DNA of 64,000 nt from Mesostigma viride (GCA_009746045.1 RPFO01000065.1:6919143-6983142), one strand, 5' to 3'. Shown: positions 32,811 through 44,738, numbered from the stretch's first letter. The notes: generated by a model from the sequence alone, not told the origin. Numbers and translations are program-made.

Positions 32811-33540
32811 AATAAGGTTATGCGTGCTAAAACCTGAACATAAGCTTAAGGGGGGGTTTCTTTGTATATGGCCACTTAGGCATGCTGTTTTCCATCCAAA
32901 AAGCCAGAAAGCATGCCCCACTCGATCACAAAACATAAGCAAACGGCTAGGCACCACATCTGCCCTCACCTGCCCTCGGCATGGCCAACCTTGCCAGCGC
33001 AAGCATAGCAACACGATCGCTAGGGCACTAGGCATACATGCCAAGAGAGCATACACTATACTCTACCCAAGGTTACCTTGTAAACTTCATGCCAAGAACT
33101 CAGCAAATCTATGATCAAAAGCACATATAATTAACTCTAGCACACTGATGACGACACATGCTCAAGGTTGGGGGTCACTGTGGCACGCACTGATGGGTTT
33201 CCTAGACGACCACTCACTACCTGACAAGGCGCTAAGGACCACTCAGAAAGCAAGTAAACACAATCACACTTTACATGCCATCAACATGGATCAAATCCAT
33301 GCTGCATATGTTGTGAAGTACAAAGGGGTGGCCACGCACCTCATACTCCTTCACCGTCCCTCAATGAGCATGGCCAGACTTATAAGTACGTGAATAGCAA
33401 TAATGATTATGGCACTAACATGCATTAACATTTTCTATGTTTCTCCCAGGTTAGATTGTAAGGGTTATGCCAACCAAGCTTACCAACACAGCAACAACTC
33501 CTTAACTGCCCTACCCGACATGGGCAACAAACTGGACTAT
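32811..33540. other. No gene seen
   Basis: Mixed sequence without a recognised domain or RNA. Confidence 0.45.
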
Positions 33541-34152
33541 TGTTACGAGCCGCACCATCGGCTCTGAAAGACCCTAGTCTAGCGTGGGTTACACCTGAAT
33601 AAACTCGGAATCTGCTATCCGCCCGGACTACGTGAATGTAGCCCTGAATTCTAGCTAGTACGCGGAATTACTAGCTAGGCCCTGAATGCACAACTAGATG
33701 AATTATGCATATACATGGAATGCACGAAGGGCGTTAGTGCAGCCCAGATTTGACCCCTGGTTCGGCAGACGAGTTTTACTCAAGTCGATTTTATTCCAAA
33801 CCAAAGATAGGAAGCCATTGTCACCTACGACATTTGTCCAAGACGGCGTGCATGCCAGCGGGTCGGCCGGGGGCCGAACCTCTAGCGCTGCAATGAATAT
33901 CAGCCGTAGATGTACATAGTATCCGCCAGTCTGGCACCCGGTACCTGGCAGTCCCGGGTACAGACCAGTAACACACCAAACCGAAAGCAAAGCCACGGGT
34001 ACCTGGGCCGGCTGATGGAATAACTCGGCCAAGTCCCCGAATCTAACGTAATAACTATCGAAAGTCTCAAACAATATCAAAATGACTTTCGACTGACCAA
34101 ACTAATTTATTTTAGGAATTGTTACGCCCAAACATGGGTTAGGGCCGTAACA
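33541..34152 (-). mobile_element. 612-bp LTR (3' LTR of a - strand retrotransposon)
   Basis: Ends are the perfect inverted pair TGTTACG...CGTAACA. On the - strand it is immediately preceded by a purine tract (GGGGAGGGGGAGGAG, 34153-34167), the polypurine primer expected next to a 3' LTR. A gag-like gene on the same strand lies just beyond. No second LTR was found before the sequence changes at 36.9 kb. Confidence 0.8.
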
Positions 34153-34167
34153 CTCCTCCCCCTCCCC
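34153..34167 (-). promoter_or_regulatory. Polypurine tract of the LTR element
   Basis: On the - strand, a 15-nt purine run directly abuts TGTTACGG of the LTR. It fits plus-strand priming in reverse transcription. Confidence 0.75.
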
Positions 34168-34466
34168 GGGGGACGATGGCTATTATCGTCCAATCGCCCG
34201 GGGGCGCACCTCAAACAACGACACACAAACATGGAAAATTCAAAAGAAAACCGAAACACAATCATAACAACGGGGTGCTGTGTACCAGCGAGAACCCATC
34301 GTCATACATGCATATAATACACCAACTATGAGAATACTATGTCCCGATCCCTGTTCGCCAGCGGAGCAGTAGCCAGTTCTTCTCGGTGTTGCCTCGCAGG
34401 GACAACACCTTGATAGTTGTCAAATACTCCTTCGTCCCAGCACTCTCCGGCCAATCTCCCGGAAAA

Positions 34467-36891
34467 TTACTGGAATCCCTGCTGCGCGCGATGCCGCCGC
34501 AACGCGTTGTAGCCGTGCTCAGTCATGATCTCCGGGATCTTGCCAAGGGGAGTCGCGACCACGTCGGCGTTGAACGCCACCTGGTAGTCATTGCGCGTCT
34601 GCTGACGCAGCGTGGACTTCTCAATCCACACATCCGGCGGCCAGTACGACAGGAAGGCCGCCATGTAGGGGAGCCGGGTGAACCTGATGAACCCCTGCTC
34701 CACATCGACCTCCCCGCACCCAGTTTCCGCGAAGTACCCGGCAGCCATGAGCAACAGCTCCTTCTGGGCCTTCTCGCTCTCGCAGTAGAACCCCGGAGCT
34801 GCCGCAATCTCAGGGAGCTGCTTCCGCCTGTAGATAGCTCCCGGGATAGGCACGAGCTTGGGATACGCAATCCGTCGCAAGTGGTGCTCAGCGCGGTATT
34901 GCGGCAGAGGCGGCGGTTGCAGATCGTACGTGGCGGTAGTCCCTACTATCACCGGCTCGTAGCGGGACTCAGATGGCACCGGCGCCGGCACATGTGCGTG
35001 CAGGAGAAAGCTGACCGAGTCGAAGGTGCCTTCTCGCTGAATAAGCACGCTGGAGCCCCCACGGAAGCGCAGGCTCGCGGGGTAGTAAAACCCAGATGGC
35101 GGGGGAAGGCTCGGGCGTGGGTATCCCACGTCAATGTCGACCACGAAGCCAGCCACCGGATGCAAGGGGACAATGACCCGATTACGGGCATACGTGCCCC
35201 GTACCCATTCCTCAGTGGGCCGGTATCACGTCCCGACGCGGAGCGATCTCCTGTACCGGCGTCTCTGCGGAGCGGGCCAGGACAGGTTGAGGCTGCGCTG
35301 GTGCAGGCTGGGGAGCAAGGGCCGGTAAAGGCTGCTCTGGTGCGGGCGCGGGGATAAGGGCTGCGCCCTGCTGACGCAGCGGTCGGTCGTTGGCACCTCG
35401 AACGGGTGACCGTTCGCGTTCCCGAGCGCGGCCGGGTTGTCCGGGCCCAGCGGCCGCCCCTGTCAAGTTCGAAGCTGAACCGGTGTGCTCGACACGGTCC
35501 AGGGAACCGTGATTGTCCCTGGGGTGGAACGGCGCCTGTCGCGCCTCGCGCCGGCGTGACTCCCGCAGCTCTTCTTGCTGACGAGATTCCCGTGACGTGT
35601 GCCGGCGTCTCTCCCGCGCCCCGTGAGCGTGGTACAAGTCCTGTGCCGAGTCCCGACGTGCTTCCCACCAATCGCCACGCTCGTCGCGTCGTCGGATAGA
35701 ATCGCGTGGCGTTTCATGACGTGCCGATTGTCCGCCACGCTCATGACGCGGGGCAGGGCGGCTCTCACCTTGTCTCTCCCCGGATCTGTCCCGCGGGGCC
35801 ACCACCACACTTGGTCGACCCCGAGGACGCCCCTTAGTAGGGAACCTCCTGGGGCGAGCCATCACCGCCTCACGGTTGTACACAATGAGGCGGCGGGGCG
35901 GCCGTGTACCGACCTGCGCCGCCCAAGGGACACCATCCTCCTCAGGGTCGTCACGGCGGACCCGTGGCAGGTCGTCATCCGACTCGTCGTCAGCCAGCTG
36001 CCTGTCACCCTCGCCTTCGGGGTCATCTCCCTCCGCCTCATCCATCTTCCAGATCCTCCGGCACGCCTCCCGCAAGGACCACTCCCAGCACCCCGTGCAG
36101 AGCGCGCCTCGTAGGGTAACTCTCCTAAACGCGTCCGGCAATCGGTTGCGAACGCGTTCAGGGATCAGTAGCAGCGCCAGGCGGGGGTACGCGATTAGAG
36201 CCTCCAGAACGTCCTGGCAGTCGCCGCAAGCACAGAGTGGCGGATGCTGCTCCCACGCCACGGCCACCACCTGGCCCTCGACCGAGGTTGTCCTCCAATC
36301 CACCTCGATCAGGAATCCCACCTGTCTGCTGATACACAGCTTGAGCTCGGATACCGGATCTGACTTGGAACCGGGGGCGCGGTCAGGACAATAGGGTTTA
36401 GAAACGAAGTCCGATGCCGCCCGCCCATGTCTCTTGCGGCGACGCCATTAAGAACCTCGTCAGAGTCATAACCGGGGACATGCCACTTCGGATAGTAACA
36501 TTCCTGATTCTCCCGGGACGAGGTCTCCCGCTGCCGAATCTCCTCTTGTAGCCGAGCCTGTGCCTTCAGCTCCTGGGAGCCGCTGGCACCAGGCGTCGAG
36601 GGTCGCGGCTGGCTGTCAGATAGACGGCACAGCAGCCGCCTGAGCCCGCCCTATCTGCCCCTCGTCATCCGTCCCTATATCCACCATGTCTGCGAACAAC
36701 GAAGAGTCCTCGTCTCCCGACGGCTCCATCTGCAACCGCCAGGTGAGGGGCACCCAGTCGGGAACAGTATCGGGACCATAGCGTCTTGTAAGAAAGCCTG
36801 TACGGCTGTCTACATACCCACCTACCCTGTCAGGGCGTCCCCAACATCTACTGCTCCAACCTAGGGCCATTGCTGGTACTTTTGACGTCAT
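34467..36891 (-). pseudogene. Gag-like protein gene of the LTR element (frame broken by 1-nt shifts)
   Basis: Starts at ATG 36891 (MTSKVPAMALGW). It then continues through shifted frames: DSQPRPSTPGASGSQELKAQ, KWHVPGYDSDEVLNG, SELKLCISRQVGFLIEVDWR, a Cys cluster (CACGDC...CTGCWEW), an acidic patch, a long Arg-rich RNA-binding-like region, a Pro/Ala linker and a globular end (RVIVPLHPVAGFVVDIDVGY ... IMTEHGYNALRRHRAQQGFQ). Three single-base shifts (near 36.61, 36.38 and 35.22 kb, the last two at C/G runs) separate the pieces. No protease, RT or integrase follows. It is therefore a gag-only or internally deleted element, placed by the adjacent LTR and purine tract. Confidence 0.55.
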
Positions 36892-36910
36892 GAAAGCAGC
36901 GTTTTGGACT

Positions 36911-37145
36911 AGTGGAATATGATGTTACAGCATAAAAAGTCCATTTTATCATGAATGAACATGGCCAACAACCCCAAGTGCCCCTAAATTTCTCAATATT
37001 TGTAGAGAAATGCTACTTCTCATAATTAAAACCTGCACAAATGCACAATTTGGGGCATGCATGTGAAAGTTTGAAGTACAAATTCACAATGAGGTTTTAC
37101 ATTTTTCAATTATTAATGGTATCTCATTCTTCAATCAATCAATTT
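36911..37145. mobile_element. Relic terminus of the same family as the 52.6-64 kb element
   Basis: Aligns with 52634-52860 in the same orientation. Shared blocks are AGTGGAATATG, ATCATGAATGAA.ATGG, AAGTGCCCCTAAATT, GGGCATGCATGTGAAAGT and AATGGTATCTCATT. It is clearly older or more diverged. It begins 20 bp beyond the gag-like ATG and points into the - strand gene block, and no matching right end was found. Confidence 0.65.
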
Positions 37146-37390
37146 GCAATCGTCCAAACAATTTATTCATTTCATACATGTCAGAATATGTTGAAAGAAC
37201 ACATGCAAGTGCTCAATCAGCGTGGACCCCCTTGGACGCGCCCCACCATATATACATTGGACACGTCACCCCAACTACTAAACTGCCCAAAGTCACGGTC
37301 ACTGAACCAACTACTATGTACATCTGCATTTCTCCACGTTGCGGTGGGCAATTACGTGCAAAACGCGATTTCGTGCAAAGTCCTCGCCCA

Positions 37391-38085
37391 TCATCGCTTG
37401 CCAGGTCGATATGAAGGAATGTTGTCCCAGCTGGCGCCTTCCTTCAGGAGAGTAACATGTTCTCTAGCGAACTTCAGAGGGAAACGAAACTTTTGCTCGC
37501 ACTCATTACTCCAACCGAGGTCGTGCCCTTCATCAAACCATCTGATCACCACCTTCTCCCTCTCTTTGCCCAGGAGGGTGCCAAAGAGCGGAAAATCTTC
37601 CTTCTTGGGGTACTTGTGCTCCCAGTTTATGCACACCTCGTCTACCCATTTCGAACTCCAACCTCCGCGACTCAGTTTCGCGCCATCCATAAAGCGCATC
37701 CGGACGTCCGGCCGAACGTCCCTGATTCGGTTTTCGGCCGTCGCATCTCTGCCCTGACCACCACCCTTCTGCGGCTGTGCAGGTTCGTCGGCACCCTCCG
37801 TCTCCTGCCCCGCCCCTCGCCTGCCCCCTCCCCGACGTTTTGCCTTCTGCCCCTGCGCAGCCGCCGCCTCTGCCATCAACTCTTCGTACGTTTTTTCTGG
37901 CTGACCGCACGGTAAGGCTGGTGCGTGGGCTGGTGCGTTGGGTGGGAGGGAGGCCCCTCCCGCCCCCGGTTGTGCAACTGGTTCGCCGACCGCGGCCTGG
38001 CCAACAACACGGCCGGCCTCTCCGGACACAGTCCCAGACGCGGATCCACGGGGAAACCGAACTGGAGTTTCTTCTTCGCCTTTCC
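37391..38085 (-). CDS. Last exon of the unrecognised multi-exon gene
   Basis: Acceptor TTTACGTGCAG precedes GGAAAGGCGAAG; the first two bases complete a Gly codon split with the previous exon. It encodes an Ala/Gly/Gln linker, then a compact basic C-terminal domain (RPDVRMRFMDGAKLSRGGWS ... PSYRPGKR stop) with several Trp residues, which looks like a folded DNA- or protein-binding unit. Confidence 0.6.
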
Positions 38086-41000
38086 CTGCACGTAAACAGA
38101 TGCCAATTAACATGAATACGGAAGGGTCGTGTGAGAAATCAATGAAGCCATGGACTGATGCAAAAAAACTTATGTAGAAATATATTAAGGTACTTATAAA
38201 ACTCGTTTATTGAAAATGAAATTTACCGGCCGAATGTACCGTTGGAGCGTGGAAGGGCATCCTTGGTCGTCGATCGAAGATATCCGTCAATGCGGTCAAC
38301 GGTGCGGTCGATGTCCCTGGCGGCGCCTCAACATCGACCACCTCAGTCGGGCGCATCAATCCGGCAAACGCCGGCCCTCCACCTGAGACTGTCGGCGGAC
38401 CCTCCACGTTACGAGCCTCCAATACCCTCTTCTGCAGTGGGGTGCTCGCAACAAAATCCGTGTCAGCCGACGGCTCCGGATCGTCATCCTCATTCAGCAG
38501 TATCGTGTTCGGGCATTGCTCCATCCCCGTCGAGCGGGGGGGCAAAGTCATCACAACCGTCCTTCCTGACGACGGTACGGGATCGTCACCCAGACCCAAA
38601 GAAACCGAGGCGAGGGCGGGGGTCCCCTCAACCGGGGGTCCCCATGAATCCTGACGAGGCCTCATTCCCATCTGTCGGACACGACCGCCTCCCGTAAATC
38701 GGGAACGCCCGCCGGCGCTACCAGTAACAGGCCGCGAGCCTGCTTCCTGCTGGCGATCCCCATCCTCATCACAGATACGCCCGCCGGCGTTTCCAGTAAC
38801 AGGCTGCGAGCCTCCTTCCTGCTGGCGATCCCCCTCCTCATCACAGATACGCCCGCCGGCGTTTCCAGTAACAGGCCGCGAGCCTCCTTCCTGCTGGCGA
38901 TCCCCCTCCTCATCACAGATACGCCCGCCGGCGTTTCCAGTAACAGGCCTCGAGCCTCCCTCCCGCTGGCGATCCCCCTCCTCGTCACAGATACGCCCGC
39001 CGGCGTTTCCAACGACAGGCCTCGAGTCTCCTTCACCAGCACGCTGGCGCTTACCTCCCCCCCTGTTGTCTTCATCCCCCCCATTGTCTCATCACGCAAG
39101 CCTCCATCACCCCGACTGCGCTTTTTCCCTCCCCTTCCATCTCCTCCCCCGTCCCTCTCCCCCTCCCCCCTCCTCCCATCTCCCCATCCCCATCCCCTTT
39201 CTCCCCCTCCGCCTGCCCCTCACCCATCCCGGGCGGGTGCCCCTCAGCAATATCCTCCTCCTCGTCCTCCTCGTCCTCCTCGTCCTCCTCGTCCTCCTCC
39301 TCCTCCTCATCCTCCTCCTCCTCATCCTCCTCCTTCTCATCCTCATCCGCCTCCCCCTCTTCCCCCTTCTCCGAATCATCATCCTCATCAGACGAAGAAT
39401 CGTCGTCGGAAAAGTATTTGAGGCCTTCCCACCCATCTTCAACAAGCCAATATTTGATAAGGCGGACCAGGCGCTTCCACCGGCGGATATGGGCGGGCTC
39501 CCCGAACACCAGCAGAACTCTGCAGGGTCCCCTAAAAAGGGCGTTGGTCATCTTGTCAACCACATCCCACACGACCGGGCTCAAATGCGAGGAGGGTTTG
39601 GGAATGTTGCTCTCCTCCGGAATGCAGTCTGCGTCCCACTTGCGCAGGTTCCTCCACTTCTCGTTGCTGTCAGCTGCCAGGTCCAGCACAGCAAACGCCT
39701 GGTCCTCCAGCGACCGAGGAATTTTGTAATTCCCCGCGCACAACTCGTCCACCACCTTCGTCACCACCAGATCCTTTCTTTTTTCGTTTTCCTTCCATGT
39801 CATTGTCCTGTATGCGATCCAGTCGGATCCCATCCTCACCCCCTTCCAATCGCTGTAGGCTTCCAACCTTTCCTTCCACCCCTTCTTGGCCTTGGTAGTC
39901 CCCTCCTCCGCCGCCTCCTCGACCTCCTTCTCGACCTCCGCCGCCGCCTCCTGTGGCACACCCAGCAGATGTTTGGTCTTCACCCCCAAATCGTCATACA
40001 AATGACGGGGGTGGGAAGCGAGCAGCCCTCTCGGGAACTTCCAGTCCTTCTGGTCGACCACTTTCCTTTTAGCCGGCGGAAGGTCCCTCAGCGTGAGAAT
40101 GATCGCCCTCATGGCCGTGACGACCACCCGCCAAAAGTCTCTGGTCAGGCGGCAGTCGGCGATGAACTTGTCGAGGTCCGTGGCGAAGGTGCCCTTCAGC
40201 TTCACGCCAAACACGTGCTCCCTCACCAATACGGGGTCGAAAGTCCCGTTTAGTTGTTTGCAAGCGGCCATCAGCTCGGGGTTCTCCAGGAACTTGATGT
40301 GGGCGAATTGCTTTGCCGCCTCTATCAAATTCTTGGCGACTTCCATTATTTTTATCAGGTTGCTGGGAGGGGCCTCACAGGACATGATCGGCGCTTGGAT
40401 CAGGCTGTCGAAGTACTGGAAACTCGCAAGTTCCCGATGCGCGGTGAAAATGGACAGTTCGTGCGCCTTGTCTTTAGGGCGCGTGTCAAGGAAGTCTTGC
40501 CGAGCCGCGATATCCTGTGCGATCGCCGGCTTGCCGTCGACAGCGGGCTTCAAAGGGTCCTCACACCAGAACAGCCAGCGCTGCATGAAGTTCTTCTGGT
40601 CCGGCCCCCACTTGTCCGTCTCTTCAGCCCCTCCTGCCTTGTCGCCTGCGCCGTCCCCTTCGGCCTTGGCTTGCTCTCCTTTCTGCCAAAAGGGCTTCAC
40701 AATCGCCCAGATCTTGCCGTACAGAGGAGTTGGGAGAGACACGCCCTTCCCTCTCTTGACGGGTCCATATGCCTGGTAGGCCCGGTGCACATCCCCCAGC
40801 GCTGAGCCCCACGTTGCCTTGGCTTGGGCTGTGTCCTCGGCGTTCATGGCGTTCCCGAGCTGCCTGACAACTTCGATCATCTTGCCGACTTGTTCGGTAA
40901 CCTGCATCCCCGTAGGGCAACAACGCGCAGAGACACATCGACAGTCCTCCCAAATAAGCACAACTCAACTGAGAACAAGAATACGACTGAAAGAAACGCC

Positions 41001-44000
41001 GGCGGTCGCATCTTGACCAAAATATGGCATGCTAAGGTGGAACATGAAAACCCCTTATAGAAACGCCGGCGGTCGCATCTTGACCGAACTAATGGCATAC
41101 TGAAATTAACACAAGAAAACCACTTATAGAAACGCCGGCGGTCGCAACCTGGCTTACCTTCTGTTCACGGATCTGCCACCAGGTCGGCAGGATGGTCTCA
41201 CCCTTGAGCATCTGCACGTCCACCCCCCGAAATTCGTCCAATCAGTTGCCCACTCCTCCAGCTTCGCCGCGGCCACGGTCTTCGTGACCTCCTGCTCCTT
41301 CCCTCCCCGCGCAACGACCCTGAGCTTTTCCGCCTTCATGAAACCATTCAGCATTGCCTGGTACCACACAGATCTTTGGTCCACCGTCATATTGTCGGTG
41401 ACCAGTTCGAATTTCACCGATTTGATGAGTGTGGTAAAGTGGTTCCCGTCCAGCACGAGAAAGCCGCAAATGGCTGGCGGCAACGGTGGCTTCTTCTCGA
41501 ATGGAGCCATCTCCCAGGCGGACTTGCACAAACTGTCCAAAAGCGCGGCCTTTCTCACGTCCACGGGCTTAAGATCGTCCAGCAAATCGGCCCGTCCTGT
41601 CAGAACCGCGGTGGAAGCAGCTTCGGCCATTCCCTTGGCCGAGCTCGTTCGCAGGTAGATATCAATTTCTTCGTCAGTCATTGCGCGAGCGTAGCCAGCC
41701 TTCATTGTCCGTGCCCCCCCCATCTCCCCGAAGAGTTGCGCGAGCTGACGCTGGGTGCCTTCCTTTTTCATCCAGTCATGAAAAGTGTTGGGGCACCGGT
41801 CAGCCAAAAACTGGAACGAGTACCGCCACACAGGAATCACCAGCTTGTCGTGGCCGTAGTCGGACTCCGAGTTTGCAAAAATGGTGGCGTTCTGCTCGGC
41901 TCTAGACAGATGCAAGTCTCGTGCGAGGAGCTTCTGAGGCCCCACGAACAGGTTCCTTGTCCACACCCGATTTCGATGCACCAAGGCTTTGGACATCTCA
42001 TCGAGGTCCCGAGGCTGAACGGCAAGCTGCTTCCGTAACCGTTTGCCCTTCGCGATCTCATCGTTCACATCCAGGATGTCATCATCATCCTGCGACACCG
42101 GGGACTTCTCCCATTTCTCAAGCAGAGACACGGGAGCATCCGCAACCTCCACCTCCTTTCCTTTCCCCTTTCCCTTCAGCGCCTTCCCCTTGTAGGTCGC
42201 AAGTGCTTCGGAGAGTCCCTTCTGGTGTTCGTCGACGGCAGCAGTCCACGTACTATCTATTTTCATGTTCTCGCGGCGCGCGTGCTGGTCGAGGCTGATT
42301 GAGTACAGGATGGCCGCGTGGGTCGCCCTCTCGGCCTGCACGTACTGCAGTGATGCGAAAAAATCAGGAAAGCATAACCAAAAGGAATAAAGTAAATGTC
42401 GATTGAGAAACGCCGGCCGTCGCAACCTACATGAAACCTGAACCTCAACATCAAAGCCCCCCTCACAACAGAGGTATACTTACCTCGTTCCCCTTAACAA
42501 TGATATGAAAAAATCAGGAAAGCATAACCGAAAGGAATAAAGTAAATGTCACACTTGAGAAACGCCGGCCGTCGCAACCTAGATGAAACCTAAACCTCAA
42601 GATCAGAGCCCCCCTCACAACAGAGGTACACTTGGCTCATTTCCCTCAACGATGCGAAATCAGGAAAGGAAGTAAGTGTTAGTCAAAAGGAAGTAAGTGT
42701 CACACTTGAGAAACGCCGGCCGTCGCAACCTACATGAAACGTGGACCTCAAGAACAAAGCCCCCCTCACAACAGAGGTAGACTTACCTCATTCCCCTCAA
42801 CCGCTGCTGCTTCAGCCGCTTTCTTCGACCCCTTCGCGATCTTCGGAGACTTGTCCCGGCGGGCATCGTGTTCCTTCAACATCTTGATCAGAGTCTTGGC
42901 GTCCTTCTCCGTCACCGTCAACAGTTTACACTTCCTCTCCTTCCCTTTGCCCTCGAACAGGTTCTCCTGCATCCACTTTATCAAGGCCTTGGCGCTCGGG
43001 ATCTCCTCAGGCTGTGTGGCGCCATCGGGCCGGCACGCATTCTTCACGATCAACTCAGCGACTTGATGGAGAGTCATCATCTGGTTCCGTACCTCAGGTG
43101 GGGCTGTTTCCGTTCTCACCTCGGCCACAACCCACTTTGCCAACTTCTTCAGTTGATAAGCATCCGCTTGCTCCTTAAAGCGTGTCATTTTCGCAGTATC
43201 GCCGTCGCTTCCACCCGCGCCCTCTGACACAGGCTCACCGACAGCGATAGCCCCCTCTCCCTGGAGATTTGCCCCACCCTGACGACCGGCTTCCTGCAAG
43301 AACATTATCAACGGAAGATTTTTAATGTAAGAAAAGTGTAGAAACGCCGGCCGTCGTAACTCTGTCCATTGAGGACGAACCTAAACTTTCGATTACTAAG
43401 TCAACGGTAACTTACCCTTCCCCCCTCTGCAGTGGAACCACCGTAAGATCCACTTCCCCTCCTGTCACCGCCCTCTTGCTGCTCGAACGGACTTCCCTGT
43501 AAAAATAGCAAACGCGATTGTCCATTCACAAGAAAAAAATTACTACAAAAATAAACAAGGATATACGCACGCAAACCTTTTCAATACAAGTAAACCGGAG
43601 AGGAATCTGACGCACTCATGTACCTGGGTGCTTCCCGCCATTGAGCGGGCTTCTCTTGCACCAACATCCTCTTGCCGGCCCTGCGAACATTTCAACGGAA
43701 AGTAAAAATCCGCTTAGTTGTCGGAAATGACATGTCTGGCGAATATTGCAAAAAAATGCGTATTGTATTTCACGACATCAATTTAATGGGCGGAGACTTA
43801 CGAAGATCGGCCCGCCACCTTCCAAATTGCCCAGCGTCATATCGAAAACATCGAGGACTTCCCCTCCATCGACCCCCTTCCCCCTTCCCCTCTGCCGCGG
43901 CGGGGGCATATCGCCCGTCGCGACCGGCTTGGAAGTCGCGGGGGGATCCCTTGCGGTTGAGGGCACTGCGGCCGACTCGTGCACACTCTCCCCCCTCTTT

Positions 44001-44475
44001 TGGGCTACTGCGGCAGGCGCGGCATGGGAGGGCGCGGCGGCTACTGTCTCTGGCGCATTCTGAGCCAACCGACGCAACCTTAGCTCCTGCTGGAGCAGGG
44101 TTTCGAAACGAGGCATGAATGTGCGCTTGGAGGTATAAGGCACCTTGGCGACTTCAGGTTTGTCATTAAGGATGTCTTGGTACAGCGCGAATTGCTGTTC
44201 ACGAGTGCCATTCGCGAGTCGCTCAAACCGCTCAATCTGAATCCGCTTAACCGGATCGTCCACCATCTCAAGACCACCGTGGTACTCATCCTTCCCAGTG
44301 ACCGCGGCAAAGCTGACACCAGATTCCACCATTGGGGGCGGCGTGCCCTCCCTTGCACGCTTGTGAGGAGGCTGTTGTGGGGAGGCGCCTTGGGCCTGAA
44401 CTGGTTGCCCTTCTGACCCTTCCCCCTAGGGGGAGAGTCGCCGACCACCTGCGATGTAGGGCCGCCCTTTTCCAT
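37391..44475 (-). CDS. Unrecognised multi-exon gene (8 exons proposed)
   Basis: Exons (+ coordinates): 43802-44475, 43624-43680, 43416-43496, 42787-43293, 41158-42344, 39055-40901, one ending at 38227, and 37391-38085. All have GT..AG ends, and the phases agree (phase 0 until the last intron, then 1). Three long exons each need one base added in a G/C run to keep frame. The protein has Lys/Glu-rich helical stretches, a very long acidic run (about 39.2-39.4 kb), Gly/Ala/Pro linkers and globular blocks such as SDYGHDKLVIPVWRYSFQFL and WSSKWVDEVCINWEHKYPKK. I recognise no domain. It may be a host gene or the large gene of a DNA transposon whose relic end lies just 3' of it. Confidence 0.6.
38227..38692 (-). 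CDS. Penultimate exon of the unrecognised gene
   Basis: Runs from a likely acceptor (TCCGACAG before ATGGGAATG, near 38672) or further upstream, to the donor GTAAAT at 38226. It encodes a Pro/Ser/Thr-rich, probably disordered segment (SLGLGDDPVPSSGRTVVMTL ... VHSAG). Its 5' limit is unsure, because the 84-bp repeats just upstream can also be read as coding. Confidence 0.45.
38690..39030 (-). repeat. 84-bp tandem repeat with inverted core motif, 4-5 copies
   Basis: On the - strand each unit has GGAAACGCCGGCGGGCGTAT then CTGTGATGAGGAGGGGGATC. In one frame it would encode GNAGGRICDEEGDRQQEGGS RPVT-like 28-mers, in another LLLETPAGVSVMRRGIASRK. It lies in the intron between the 39055 and 38227 exons, or extends the latter. 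The GAAACGCCGGCGG core is the motif found in the other introns, but here in the opposite orientation. Confidence 0.75.
39055..40901 (-). CDS. Largest exon of the unrecognised gene
   Basis: Acceptor CGGGGATGCAG before GTTACCGAACAAG; donor GAG|GTAAGC at 39054. About 500 residues of helical, Lys/Trp-rich sequence (VTEQVGKMIEVVRQLGNAMN ... FFVFGEPAH-type block near RVLLVFGEPAHIRRWKRLVR) are followed by a Glu/Asp tract and a Gly/Glu/Arg tail. The true reading shifts frame in the G-rich tail: the length (1847 nt) is one base short of a phase-0 exon, and RGGKKRSRGDGGLRDETMGG is the better ending. Confidence 0.6.
40993..41148. repeat. Intronic ~68-bp tandem repeat with core motif, 3 copies
   Basis: GAAACGCCGGCGGTCGCA starts at 40993, 41060 and 41129. 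Each copy is followed by (T/A)C(T/C)TG and preceded by ACT(T)ATA or equivalent. The third copy lies 9 nt inside the intron from the donor at 41157. Confidence 0.85.
41158..42344 (-). CDS. Fifth exon of the unrecognised gene
   Basis: Acceptor CACTGCAG before TACGTGCAGGCC; donor AAG|GTAAGC. It encodes YVQAERATHAAILYSISLDQ, a Lys-rich linker, then a mixed alpha/beta block (LVIPVWRYSFQFLADRCPNT ... PAICGFLVLDGNHFTTLIKS) and ends GETILPTWWQIREQK. The reading frame shifts by one base at a G6 run near 41230, and restoring one G makes the exon a whole number of codons. Confidence 0.6.
42350..42785. repeat. ~150-bp tandem repeat with core motif and duplicated donor sites, 3 copies
   Basis: Core motifs GAAACGCCGGCCGTCGCAAC at 42407, 42559 and 42710. 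Each unit also carries, on the - strand, a copy of the exon end and donor (GAGGGGAATGAG|GTAAGT true; AACGAG|GTAAGT at about 42485; a mutated GAGCCAAGT at about 42635). The array lies in the intron between exons 42787-43293 and 41158-42344. Confidence 0.85.
42787..43293 (-). CDS. Fourth exon of the unrecognised gene
   Basis: Acceptor TTCTTGCAG before GAAGCCGGTCG; donor GAG|GTAAGT. 169 codons, in phase 0 at both ends. It encodes a Gly/Glu start, then a helical Lys/Glu-rich unit (YQLKKLAKWVVAEVRTETAP ... LIKMLKEHDARRDKSPKIAK). No frameshift. Confidence 0.6.
43802..44475 (-). CDS. First exon of the unrecognised gene
   Basis: ATG (44475) sits immediately after an acceptor-like TTTGTGTTGCAG. It starts MEKGGPTSQVVGDSPPRG. 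After a one-base shift at a G5 run (near 44430) it continues GQPVQAQGASPQQPPHKRAR, MVESGVSFAAVTGKDEYHGG and RFERLANGTREQQFALYQDI, and ends GGGPIF at the donor GTAAGT (43801). The two following mini-exons (57 and 81 nt) encode GRQEDVGAREARSMAGSTQ and a Gly/Ser-rich segment. Confidence 0.5.
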
Positions 44476-44738
44476 CTGCAACACAAAACAAAAAAATTGG
44501 AAAAAACATACGAGTCAGCAGGAAGATGCGCCCCACGTCGCAACTCAATACAAAAAATGCATCATTATGTCAAGGTACAAACAACGTTATAATTCAGAAT
44601 GAACAGAGATTCATAACAAGAGAACGACGCACTAAAAGATGCGACCGCCGTCGCAACTTTCGTCAATTCACTCTCTATACAAACAACTCTATGTCCCTCA
44701 TAAAGAATCAATTGGCAAGGAAATGCAAAAAAATTCCG

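Noticed and set aside
34386-35357. 323-residue + strand ORF
   Set aside because: Antisense of the gag-like gene. The LTR and purine tract show that the - strand is coding.
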